Assembly (NCBI RefSeq): GCF_000372725.1
Contig: NW_005201912.1
Location: 35,872 to 99,871, forward strand
Source: Emiliania huxleyi CCMP1516
Taxonomy: Eukaryota > Haptophyta > Isochrysidales > Noelaerhabdaceae
Reading direction: 5' to 3'
DNA length: 64,000 nucleotides
The position numbers were made by a program, and so were the translations under genes. Below the pieces are notes generated by a model. That model was not told the DNA's origin. It did not search any database and saw only the letters and a program-made list of their open reading frames with translations. Below, one piece after another: positions 1 through 9,900 of the stretch; within the stretch, counting starts at the first letter, position 1; each line of letters opens with the position of its first letter.

Positions 1-66
1 AGAGAGGAGACTTAGCAAGCCCCCCCCCCCCCACTCCTCCTCCCCCCCACTCCTCCCGCCGCGCAC

Positions 67-2856
67 CTCGCACGGTCCACCCTCGCCTGCTCGGCCCACG
101 GCGCCTTCTCCTCGTCGCTCAGCGCCCGCCACCGCTCCCCGACAATCTTGGCCAGCTCCTTCGCGTCCAAGTACAGGCGGGCGCCGCCGCCGCCGCCGCC
201 GCCGCCGTCGACATCGCCACCGTCGGCGCCTCCGTTGCCTGCGACACCGGCCGCAGCACGCCCCGCCGCGCGGCTCTCGGCATGCGCTTGCTGCACCGCG
301 GACTTGGTCGCGTGGAAGAAGAGGAAGTACGAGGTCTGCGGCGGCTTTGGCGCCCCCTGCAGCCGGGCGGCGCCGCGTCACCGTTCCGAGGGGAATGCTC
401 CGAGGCGGTTCCGAGGCGGTTCCGAGGCGGTTCAGAGAAGGCCCCGAGAGAGGCGTCTCTGTGATAGTCTCGGCAGGGGCGACGCGCGCGTCCCGCCGCG
501 CCTCTTGCCGCTCTTGCCGCTTCCGCTTCTTCTGGCCGTTTTGCTTCTCGCGCGTCGCGTCGCTTCGCGGCCTCGGCTCGAACTTGGGCTCGCGTGGCCT
601 CGCCGCCTCCCGCGCGTACGCCACGGCCGCCTGCAGGAGAGGGTCCGAGACGGGTCGGGGGGGGGGGAGGCTCAGGGGAGGGCTCGCCGCGCGTGCGCCA
701 CGGGAGGCCTCGACGGCGGTGGCGAAGACGCCGAGGTGTATGTGGCCCGACTTGCTCACGCCTGCGGGAGACGGCATGGGCGTGTCGTGGGCGTGTCGTG
801 GGCGTGTCGTGGACGTGTCGTGGGCGTGTCGTGGACGTGTCGTGGACGTGTCGTGGGCGTGTCGTGGGCGTGTCGTGGGCGTGTCGTGGACGTGTCGTGG
901 GCGTGTCGTGGGCGTGTCGTGAGAAGAGTGCTGAGAGGCGGGCGAGGTGGCGCCCTCGCCCTCGTTCTGTGGAGCTGCAGCGGCTCTCGGCTGCCTCTCG
1001 GCTCTCTCTCGGCTCTCTCTCGGCTCTCTCTCGGAGATCTCGCTCCGTGGAGCTGCAGCTGCGCGCTGAAGGGGCGAGAAGGCAGCGGCCTGCGGGGAGA
1101 CGACAGCGGACATGTCGCGGGCGCGTCCCGCTGGACAGCCGCGCGAGAGGGGCAGAGGCGAGGGCGGTGGCGGGGTGGGCGGTGGCGGGGTGGGCGGAGC
1201 TGGTGAGGGCGGTGGAGGGGGCGAGGGCGGTGGAGGGGGCGAGGGCGGTGGAGGGGGCGAGGGCGGCGGTGGAGGGGGCGAGGGCGGTGGAGGGGGCGAG
1301 GGCGGTGGAGGGGGCGAGGGCGGTGGGGAGGGGGCGAGGGCGGTGGAGGGGGCGAGGGCGGTGGTGGGCGAGGGAGGCGGAGGAGTGGGCGGTGGTGGGC
1401 GAGGAGGCGGAGGAGTGGGCGGTGGTGGGCGAGGAGGCGGGCAGGCCTGCCGCGGGCGACGCTCAGGCGCACGCCGCGGTAGCCCGTCTCCGACTTTGAG
1501 CTCAGGTGCAGCCTCACCCCCTCCGCCTCCTCGAGCAGCGGCTCGGAGAGGAGGGCCCGTCGCGCCTAGCACGGGGGGGGGGGGTGCCTGGGGGGAGGGA
1601 AGGGGGGGGGGGGGGCGAGAAGGCGGCGGCGAGGGCGGAGGCGGCGAGGGCGGAGGCGGCGAGGGCGGAGGAGGCGATGACACCTCCTCGTGCGCCGCCG
1701 CCGCCGCGTCAGCCTCCGCCTTGGTAGGCGAAGGAGCTGCCACTCGAGACACCTTGGGCTCGAGGAGGGCGCGCGCCTGTTCACCGCCGGAGGCGGTGAA
1801 AGAGGCGCCGTTCACGGCCACGCTGACGGCTCGTGGAGAGGGGGGCGCGCGTACGCCACCGCCGCCTCCGCCTTGGTGGCAAAGAGTCCGAGGTGGCGGA
1901 AGGTCTTGCCGCGCTCGCCTTCGCTCACCTGCGCCTTGAAGCCGCCGCGGCACGCGACAGCGGTCACGCCCTTGTAGCCCGTCTGCGAGCGCGCGCTGAG
2001 GTGCAGCCTGACGCCGCCCGCCTAATCTCGGGTGATCTCGGGTGATCTCGGGTCATCTGCCGTCGAGGTGCAGCCTGGCGCCGCCCGCCTCGGCCACCGC
2101 CGGCGCCGCGAGCTCGGCCAGAAAGCGAGAGTCGTCCGCCCCGAGGGAGGCGTCTCCATGCCCCGTACCGCCAGAGGGGTGCCACCCAAGAAGCCCGTCA
2201 AGGCCACGGCTGCCCGCGGCGTGGCAGGAGTGGTCGCCGCCAGGGGCGCCTCCGTCGGCGATTGCGTCCGGCGAGCCCGCATCGCCCCCACTACCCCCAC
2301 CCACCGTCTTCTCGTCATCGTCCGACTCGCCACCGTGGGACGCGCCCACGCCCTGCGCCGCCGCTCGCACCGGCCGAGCGCCCTGAAGGGCGACGCTCGG
2401 GCGGGACGAGAGCGGCGTGTCGTCCTCCTCGCTGTCCACGTCCTCCTCGCTGTCGGCCTCGCCGCCGCCACCATTGCCGCCGCCGCAACCCGCGCCGCCC
2501 GACACCTCGCCCGCCGCAGCGGGTGAGCCGTCGGAGGCCACGCCGACGAACGCCGGACGGAGCCGGGCGCCGGCCTGCTGCGTCTGCTGCGGAGAGCGTG
2601 CCCACCGCTCGACGTGCCGGAGCCACGTGTTCAGCTTCGAGGTGAGCGCCGGCTTGTCCGCTGCGGCGAGCGCGCCGCTGCCGGGAGGCATCCCCTCAAG
2701 CTGCCGCGCCGACTGGCGGCAGAGGTGCAGGTTGACGTTGCCTTTGGCGTCGCGGTACGGCAGCAGCCGCGCCTCGCGGAGGAGGAAGCGGGAGGCGGCG
2801 AGCCCGGGTAGGTCGATTTCAGCGAGTGGGGTGGCGCTGTAGGACGAGGAGGACAT
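67..2856 (-). CDS. AP2-domain and HMG-box DNA-binding protein, partial
   Basis: Multi-exon gene on the minus strand, starting at the ATG at 2856 (MSSSSYSATPL) and running off the left edge. Exon 1 (2856-2089) is a low-complexity acidic/glycine-rich region of unknown function. Exon 2 starts at 2021 and encodes an AP2 domain (RSQTGYKGV ... HLGLFATKAEAAVAYAR). A second AP2 domain is split: TGYRGVR lies near 1500-1470 and GHIHLGVFATAVEA near 770-710, with the end AAVAYARE near 630; the large intron between them is full of tandem repeats. An exon ending at 67 encodes an HMG box (PPQTSYFLFFHATKSAV ... ELAKIVGERWRALSDEEK). AP2 and HMG boxes both bind DNA, so a nuclear chromatin or transcription factor is inferred. 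Intron 1 (2088-2022) is GC-AG and begins with a 24-base copy of exon 2. The exon chain is my reconstruction; domain calls are firm, some junctions are not. Confidence 0.7.
778..1040. repeat. Tandem arrays inside AP2-gene intron
   Basis: From about 778 to 920 a unit close to GTGTCGTGGGC or GTGTCGTGGAC repeats about a dozen times. From about 980 to 1040 a second short unit (CTCTCGGCTCTCT) follows. A G-rich array built on GGTGGAGGGGGCGAGGGC fills 1200-1370. All lie in the intron that splits the second AP2 domain. Confidence 0.75.
1777..1815 (-). repeat. Introner-like unit, AP2 gene copy
   Basis: On the minus strand this 39-base segment begins GTGAACGGCG and ends GGTGAACAG exactly at a splice acceptor (AG|GCGCGCGCC). 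It is a diverged copy of the 37-base unit found in introns of the receptor gene near 31-32 kb. The intron start before it (GCGCGCCCCCC) is an imperfect copy of the following exon start. Confidence 0.55.
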
Positions 2857-2928
2857 TCGTGAACCGCGAAGCAAAGAAGGGCGGGAGCATTGAAAAAAGA
2901 ATTTTTATTGGACACTCGCAGAAAGGGC

Positions 2929-3085
2929 GCGGGACTGGCGCGCACTGGCACTAACACAGGTACACCACGGGAGCCGCCTAAGAATTTAAACAAAAGAACT
3001 CTCTCTCACAGAATTTTACAATCCTGCACTCGCACAACACTGGGCACGGGACTGGCGCGCACTGGCACTAACACAGGTACAAAAA
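2929..3085. repeat. Dispersed 5'-flank repeat (D1), two copies
   Basis: Two direct copies of a motif containing CACGGGACTGGCGCGCACTG followed by GCACTAACACAGGTAC, at 2929-2963 and 3044-3080, in the upstream flank of the AP2 gene. Related copies are at 4306-4340, 20981-21001, 35309-35326 and 51152-51189. Homology of the first copy with the 51.1 kb copy extends through CACCACGGGAGCCGCCTAA. The rest of 2857-3536 holds no convincing gene; a second dispersed repeat (D3) lies at 3363-3420. Confidence 0.7.
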
Positions 3086-3362
3086 GAAAAATGGCTGGAC
3101 CACTTCCTTTATTAAAACCCGTTTGTTATCTCTGCCGTTCTCCCATTCCTCCCTGGCGCCGGCCGGTTTTTAGTTTCTTTCTTTATAAGTGCTTCAAAAA
3201 GGCAGCTCCCACGAGAAGAGACAAGAGTTGACGACAAGCTGCCGTCCTGCGCGAGAGCCCAAATCACTTTGTGTTCTGTGTCTATAAAGACGAGCGGTGA
3301 TTTCTTGTTGCTTTCCGAAATCTCTCTTTGACTGATCTCTCTCTTCTGTTTGTTGAGTCTCT

Positions 3363-3420
3363 GATGGGGTCCCGTACCACGCGGAATCGACCCTATATCT
3401 CAAGTGCTCAAGTGCTCATA
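3363..3420 (+). repeat. Dispersed repeat D3, first copy
   Basis: This segment contains GGGGTCCCGTACCACGCGG, then AATCGACCCTAT and two copies of CAAGTGCT. The reverse complement of 37381-37436 matches it closely, so it is an interspersed repeat present twice in the window in opposite orientations. No coding capacity. Confidence 0.6.
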
Positions 3421-3536
3421 AGTCTCGGTGCGGACATCTCTGATGACTCCGTTTTCGGGGGCGTTGCATTTGCCAAACCTTTCGAGCACAAAAAAGGGCA
3501 CACGGCGCACACGGCGCACACACACCTCTGGGGTCC

Positions 3537-4241
3537 CTAGCGCGGCGGTAGCAGCCGCATCAGCGCGGCGACGTGGGCGTCCTCCTCCCCCACCTCGCGC
3601 AGCCACGCCGCGAGCGACTCGAGGTAGTCTCGGTTCGCGCCGCTCGGGCCGTGCGCGCTCGCAATGGTTAGCGCGGCGGCAGCCGGGTCGGCCAGCATCA
3701 CCGGGGAGAAGAGCGGGTTGTCGCACGTCGCAGAGTACACGAGCGCGCGCACCGGCGGCGCGCCCGGCCGTGCAGGCTGCACCTGCACCACCTCGCGCGT
3801 GTAGCCGCCCTTCTCCCGAAAGTCGAGGTTGGCCAGCACGCGCGGCACGTCGTCCGCCCCGACGCGGTAGCACAGGCCGCACGTCGTCGATGGCGGCTCG
3901 CCCGGCTCGCGCAGGCCCTTGGCCTCCAGCTGGGCGTCGGAGATCATCGTCGCAACGAGGCCGGGGCTGGAGGGCGTGCCGCGGTGGTCGCACGAGCGCT
4001 GCGCAAAGTAGCGGCCCCAGCCGGAGCAACGGCCGACGAGCGTCTCCTCATGCGGGAAGTCGGGCCGCCAGCAGAGCGAGCCGTAGCCAAAGATCCAGAG
4101 CGGGTCCGGCACCTCGACCCCGCCGGCTGCACGGTTCCCGAGCCACACGCCGGCAGCCGCGTCCCACCGAGGCGCCGCAGCAGGCGCCTCGGCAGACGGC
4201 TGCACGAAGCTATAAAGCCAGGCGGCGAAGCGAGCGAGCAT
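3537..4241 (-). CDS. CHAC: Gamma-glutamylcyclotransferase of the ChaC family
   Basis: Intact 234-residue reading frame from the ATG at 4241 (MLARFAAWLYSF) to the stop at 3537. ChaC proteins cleave glutathione to 5-oxoproline and Cys-Gly in the cytosol. The family signature WIFGYGSLCWRPDF is present (nucleotide-binding-like loop YGSL), followed by FAQRSCDHRGTPSSPG, CGLCYRV and LDFREKGGY, whose glutamate is the catalytic-base position of the family. Length and motif order fit the family. An in-frame ATG at 4346 would add 35 residues encoded partly by the D1 repeat; I prefer the downstream start because the domain begins soon after it. No introns are needed. Confidence 0.9.
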   Translation of the reverse strand: MLARFAAWLYSFVQPSAEAPAAAPRWDAAAGVWLGNRAAGGVEVPDPLWIFGYGSLCWRPDFPHEETLVGRCSGWGRYFAQRSCDHRGTPSSPGLVATMISDAQLEAKGLREPGEPPSTTCGLCYRVGADDVPRVLANLDFREKGGYTREVVQVQPARPGAPPVRALVYSATCDNPLFSPVMLADPAAAALTIASAHGPSGANRDYLESLAAWLREVGEEDAHVAALMRLLPPR

Positions 4242-4305
4242 CGTAGCCCAGGCACGATCGATGCTTCTTGCCGCGCCGCGTGAGAACCAGCAGGGTGCAG
4301 TATTT

Positions 4306-4380
4306 ACCTGTGTTAGTGCCAGTGCGAGCCAGTCCGTGCCCCGCATACGACGGAGCTGAATTCTAAAATTCTTTTATACG
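4306..4380. repeat. Dispersed repeat D1 with TTCTAAAATTCTTTT box
   Basis: The plus strand reads ACCTGTGTTAGTGCCAGTGC at 4306 and then TTCTAAAATTCTTTT near 4361-4376. The same pairing recurs 5' of MON2 (51152-51315). It overlaps the upstream flank of the ChaC gene, so it may be promoter or 5'-leader sequence or an insertion there. Confidence 0.6.
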
Positions 4381-4673
4381 GTCCCGTCTTGCTTTTTCTG
4401 CGGCAAAGTCAAACCACCCCACCACCCTAGGTGTTGAATACAAATATATGAATTCACAGAGAGGTCTCCCAGGAGCCTGAATACTGTATTCAAAAAGGCG
4501 CGCAGCGCGCCGGAACACATACGGAATACATGCGGCGCGCGCGGAGCGCCGCTAGCTAGTTGTGCAGGCGCGGAGCGCGCGGAAGCGCGCGGAAGCGCGC
4601 GGAAGCGCGCAGCGAGCGCGCGGCGCGGAGAGCGCGCGGAGCGCGCTAGCGCGCGCGGAGCGCGGGCAGACCA
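4381..4673. repeat. Non-coding stretch with GCGC repeats and a CCCTAGGTGTT end
   Basis: No gene. At 4426 the plus strand reads CCCTAGGTGTTGAATACA, close to the inverted-repeat end CCCTAGGTGTTAGATA of the element at 24063-24538. From about 4495 to 4670 it is a run of short palindromic units such as GCGCGCGGAGCGC and GGAAGCGCGC. It borders the 3' side of the hAT remnant. Confidence 0.5.
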
Positions 4674-6665
4674 TCAGGTCCTCCTCGTTGTTTGTCCGAG
4701 TTGTTCTCGTCCGAAGTCGCTCTCCCACTTGACCGCCGGCTCCTTGTAGCCCGCCTTGGTGCGCTTGATGCGGAGCTGGAGCGCCTCGTGGCAATAGACG
4801 AGGCGGTCGGAGACGGAGTGGCGCATGCGATTGCGGCGGTCGGTCTTAATGGAGCCGTAGATCGACCAGTTGCGCTCCGCTGCCGACGCGCAGACTGGCT
4901 GCGAGAGCACCGTGCACGCGAGAGGGCCGGGAGGTTCTTGCCGTACATATGCTCCACCACTGCGCCGGCGGGAGCGTCTTGGCCTGGTCCTTCACGAATG
5001 GCCTCGAGAGAACGCCCGCGCTGTCCTGGTAGGACGCGAGCTCGACGCAGGCCTCGCCCGCCAGCCTCTGCACCCCCGGATCGTCGACGGTGAGCGCGCG
5101 CGCGAGCATCGGGCCGGAGAGGGAGTCGGGGTTCGAGGTGAGGCGGGAGTACTCGTAGCGCATCGCCATCTTCTCGATGATCGAGATGAGCGCCTCCTGG
5201 ACGTCGCCGCTCATGTCGTGCGCGAGGTACTCGGGGTCGAGCGCGTAGCCCGCGAGGTGCATCGGCGACTTGAGGTACTCCCAGCGCGCGTCGTGGATCT
5301 TGAGCGCCCCCTCCTTCCATGGGACGGTGGAGTTGGCGATCACCCCCCGAATGCTGTTCATCCGCGGCATCACCTTGCCCATGGCGGGGGCGGCGCCATC
5401 GCAGAGGCGGAGGAGCTTCACGACCGGCGTCGCAATCTTGAGCACCTCCACGAGCGGCGCCCAGAAGCCGCTCTCGTTGAGGATGATGGCCTTGACAGGG
5501 TGATCGCGGCCGGAGATGGTGCCGGAGGCGGTGTCGTCGTCGTTGCCCTTCTTGAACTTCTGCTCACCAAACTCGGAGGAGACGACGACCTGCTGGAGGT
5601 CGGCCTTGACGCGCAGCATCCGCCCGAGCGCACGCATGTTGCCGGCGAAGCGGGTCGCCTTGGGGCGGTAGAGGCCGAACTCCTTTTTGTGGTTGACGGC
5701 GATGACCTCGCGCAGCTTGGTCCGCGGCCAGCGCTTCTTGCCCCAGAAGAGGTTCAGGATGGCGTTGGACTTCTTGTTAGATTCTTGATGACCGCCGCGA
5801 CCTCTTCGATCTTGCCGAGGTCCTTGAGGTAGAGGTTGAGCACGTGCGGGCCACAGCACGTGCACGTAATCCACGGGAACTTGGTCTCCACGAGCTTCCA
5901 CGCAGCCTTCATGACGGAGCACGTGTCCGTCACGACCTGCACGACCATGGGGGGGCCGATGCGCGTGATCTGCTCGATGAGCAGCTTGGCGACCGCCTAC
6001 CAGGAGAGCAATCACCGTCAGGGGGGGAGGGGGGGACTGGGGCAACACCGGGGGTGGCGGGATCGCCTCGGCGTTCTCAGAGTCAGCGCTCGTGAGTTGG
6101 TAGGTGGCCGGTCAAAGAAGGTCGTGGTCGCGGAGCCGATGAGGACGTTGATGAGATGCGACGAGTTCACGTCGTCCCATCCATCAGATATGATGCTTCC
6201 GCCGTACTTGAGCACCTCGCCGCGGACCGGCCGCTCCTCGGCCTTGAGCGTGTCGGTGGTCTTCTCGAGGAGGTCACCAAGCATCCGCTGGCGCGTCGGC
6301 GGCTGGTAGGAGGCGGGGGCGGTCTTGAGCGCCTCGACGAGGTCCTTGAAGAGCGGGTGCGACACCTTGCTCGCCCCGACGTTGAGGCCGTAGAAGAACT
6401 CTCCGATCGCCTTGTCGCACGCCTCCGACTTGCCGGAGTACATCGAGGACTGGATGCTCTTCTGCCCAAGCTTGGCCTTGGCCTTCGCCTCGCCCGCGGC
6501 GACAGAGTCGGCAACCTCGTCGTGCGCGCGCTTGGCCGCCAGCGTCTTGCCCTTCTCGCCCTTCGCGCCCAGAAGCGACTCCTTGAGCGCGAGGAACTCC
6601 GGGGAGTCGTCGGTGCACTTGTCACAGAGGTGCTCCTTGATGCGCGTGGCGCCGCCGCAGAACAT
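4674..6665 (-). pseudogene. hAT-family transposase, decayed copy
   Basis: Reading frames on the minus strand together give a hAT transposase. It begins with the second half of a BED zinc finger (FCGGATRIKEHLC; the first cysteine pair is missing). It continues through a DUF659-type core (ISDGWDDVNSSHLINVL, VVQVVTDTCSVMKAA, HVLNLYLKDLGKIEE) to the hAT dimerisation tail (LSQPVCASAAERNWSIYG, RNRMRHSVSDRLVY). One gap is explained by a GC-AG intron at about 6099-6018. Single-base frameshifts interrupt the frame near 5787, near 4960 and near 4930. Terminal inverted repeats were not found. A non-autonomous or dead copy is inferred; assembly indels could account for some of the shifts. Confidence 0.8.
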
Positions 6666-6986
6666 TCCGCCGTGTTGTTGGGTAGCTAATCACACGACAT
6701 TTTCTGAGAGAGAGATTTTGTCCCGAGCTGCACGAGCATGATCTGTCTGAGAGAGAGATTTTTATTAACCAACAAGAAATCACGACTCTCACAGTGATTT
6801 GGGCTCGGCAGCCTTCTGTCTGTGACGGTCACGGACGGAGGGGGGGCTGGGCAGGGTTCATTCACCCACACGACAGGGTCAGTCTCTCACTACCACGGGC
6901 ACACTGACAGGCGAGCCCAAGCATTTTTCTTTTGTACAAGGCGCTGTCCGCGCGCCGCGCCCAAGGACTTCTCAACGAAGACCAAA

Positions 6987-9900
6987 ATGCGGCGCGGTCT
7001 GTCTATCGCTGCCCCCGGGGCGAAAGCAAGGACGAAGCTTGCGGAGAAGCTGGCGGCGTCCGAAGCATCGGCGGCGGATCTGGCCCAGCAAGCGGACGAT
7101 GCAAAGATACGGGCGGAGCAGCAGGCGGCAGCCGCGGAGGCGGCGTCGGCCGAGCTGGCAGAGACGGCGAAGAAGCTGGTGGCGTCCGAGGCATTGGCGG
7201 CGGATCTGGCCAAGCAAGTGGACGACGCGAAGCGGGACAAGGCCGCGGCTGCAGAGGCGGCGGCCGAGGCGGCAGCAGCGGCGGCGGAGACGGCGAAGAA
7301 ACTGGCGGCGCCCGAGGCAGCGCCGGCGGATCTGGAAGCGAAGCAGCTCATCGACACCGATCTCGAAGCAGGCACTGTCGGACGCTCGATTGGACTGCCC
7401 AAGTTCAAGAAGGTGCGAGCGGCAAGCGACGGCGGCGGGCCGTACCAGCAGCTGATCGATGGCGAAGGCGATAGCCGGTACCTGCCTCGCATGACCAAGG
7501 GATTTTTTGCGGCAGTGCTAACGACAAACACTTGCTGCACAGCCTTTCTGTGCATTATCCTTGTTGTGCTGTACCAGCACTCGTACGCAAGCGGTGTCGG
7601 TGAGGTGCAGCCGCGCCCCCCGCCTCCCCCGATCAGCAGCTACGACTACGACTACGACGTAGCCCCACCTCCCCCAACCAGCAGCTGCGCGATTTACCAT
7701 GCCGGTGCGGCCGTCTTCGAGGGCGCCATGCACACGATGACGGCCGATGGGCTCACGGAGGTGGAAACTGAAGAGGGCGAGATCGTAACAAAGGAACGCA
7801 CCGGTTTCAGCAACACCTTCGCCCCCACCTTCTTCGACTTCGAGTGCCTGCTTGCCAACGGCACGGGCGATCCGTGCGACGCGTACGTGGCCGAGGCCTT
7901 CGCAGACCAAATGTTCGTTCCTCTGCGCACCGACTCGCTGGTGGGGCTCTGGCTCTCCACGATCTTCCTCTACTCGCTGGCTCAGATTGGTGGCATCCCG
8001 CGGCCACGGTTCGTTGACCGCAGGATCGACTGGCCTGGGACCGTCTTCTGGCTCTCTTGGATGCTGACACAGCTGTGCCAGTTCCTCGTGGTCGGGCTTT
8101 CCCTTGCTATGCAGGTTGTCGCCTTCTTCGGCGTGCACGAGCGCACCGGGCCGTGCATGGTCAGGGTCGACAACTTTACGCTGCTGGACGAGTACGCGAC
8201 GGTCACGTTTGCGGCGCAGCCAGCGCTTCTTAGCAAGCTGCTGCTTCTGGTCGTGTACGGGTACCTGCTGTCGCTCGGCGCGCTCGTGTTCATTGGGCGC
8301 AAGGTGAACGAGGTTGAGTTTAAGGAAGAGGCTAGCAAGACCAACACCAGCCTCGTGCAGCCGATCCCGCTTGCGAGCGTGCTCTACTTCATCTCTCGGT
8401 GGGCGCTGTACGGCATCTGCCTGGGGACCGTCGGCGGGTGGCTTGGCTGGCCGGGCGCCTCGTGGGCGGCCGCGCTGGTTGCGGCAGCTGTGGGCTCGCT
8501 CACGGGAGGATTCAGGCGAGGTAAAGACTCGCTGTCTCGCGCAACAGTCGCCAAGTGCGCCCTTGGCGTTCTCCTCGCCCTGCCGATCCTGCCGAATCTT
8601 GTCTACCTACCATTGGGCGGGCTGTTCCTTGCGTTTGTCAAGCTAAGCTTTGCCGCCGGGCGGACGTCACTCGATCTTATTGAGTCAACAGCTACGTCGG
8701 AGTGGCGTTGCTGCCAACGGCTCGAGGCACTGACCAAGGCCGCGGCCGCTGCCACCAAGCCGGCCATCAGCTGGCTCGCCCCGCTCGGAAGCCTCGAGCT
8801 GTCGAGCGGCATGTCAATGGTGGTGCAGGGGCTGGCGTACACCGAGACGAGCCTCTCAACGCTGGCGGGCGGACTGGCTTGCGTGCTGGGCTGCCTCGCG
8901 CTCTCCCCACTGGTTGCGTACGGCACGTGGGCGGCGGAACAAGGACGGCTCGAGCCCGATTACGACGTCGAGGACAGCGTGGTGGAGGCGGTGCAGGCAC
9001 GGCTCTGGATGCTGTGGGTCCTCGTGGCCATGCCCGTGCTGCTGTTTGCTGTGGAGTTTTGTATGAATGGCAAGCTCCTCGTCCAAAGATGCGAGGAAGG
9101 CGGTATCTACCTCTCGCTCACAAGCTCACCAGTCCTGAACGTGCTCCTCACCGTCTATGCCATCCCGTTCCTCCTCGCGCTCGTCTTCGCCATCTTCTTC
9201 ACCTCGCAGGACGACTCGTACATCGAGCGCGTCATCTGGCACGCACAGGTTGTATACGGCGACTCCTTTGCGTTCCTCGCCACGCTGCAGCTCGACGTGT
9301 CGGGTCTCCAGCCCTTTCTCGACAGCGTGATGGCGGACATGGTCGCGTTCACGGGCGATCCTTTGGGGGCAGCGCAAAAGGTCGCCGATCGTCTGGCCGA
9401 GATCGTAGCGGACCCGCTGGCGCCCGTGAGGGAGGTGGTCGAGGTGGTTGCCAACATGTCGCGCTATCTGGAGATCGACCCGTCCTACTTTGTTGAACAC
9501 TCGGCGGCGCTCGACGTTCTGAATGTATCTCTGGGGCTGCTCAAGCTGCTAGCCACCTACGGACGCAAGGCGTTTGCGCTCTACGATGCGGTGCTGAGGC
9601 TATTTCGCGGAGAGAAGGGGGAGGGAAACGAGGAGGACGACGGGGTGGTGCAGGTGCACGAGTGCGTGGCGGATCCGAAGAAGGCGCAGCTCGAAGCCGA
9701 CATGGAGCTGCTCTGCCAACGAGGTGTTTACTCGGAGGATAAGACTTCGTGGAACTTGAAGAGCGCGCAGCTTGCTGCTGGGGATGTGGCGACAATTGCT
9801 CTCTGGCTGAAGGACAATGGGGTGCTGACCGAGCTCGACCTCCGCTTCAACGGCATCGGCGACGAGGGCGCCGTCGCCCTCGGCGAGGCGCTGCGCGTCA

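Noticed and set aside
1112..1940. Glycine-rich plus-strand protein
   Set aside because: Translation of GGAGGGGGCGAGGGC repeats; the AP2 coding sequence is on the opposite strand.
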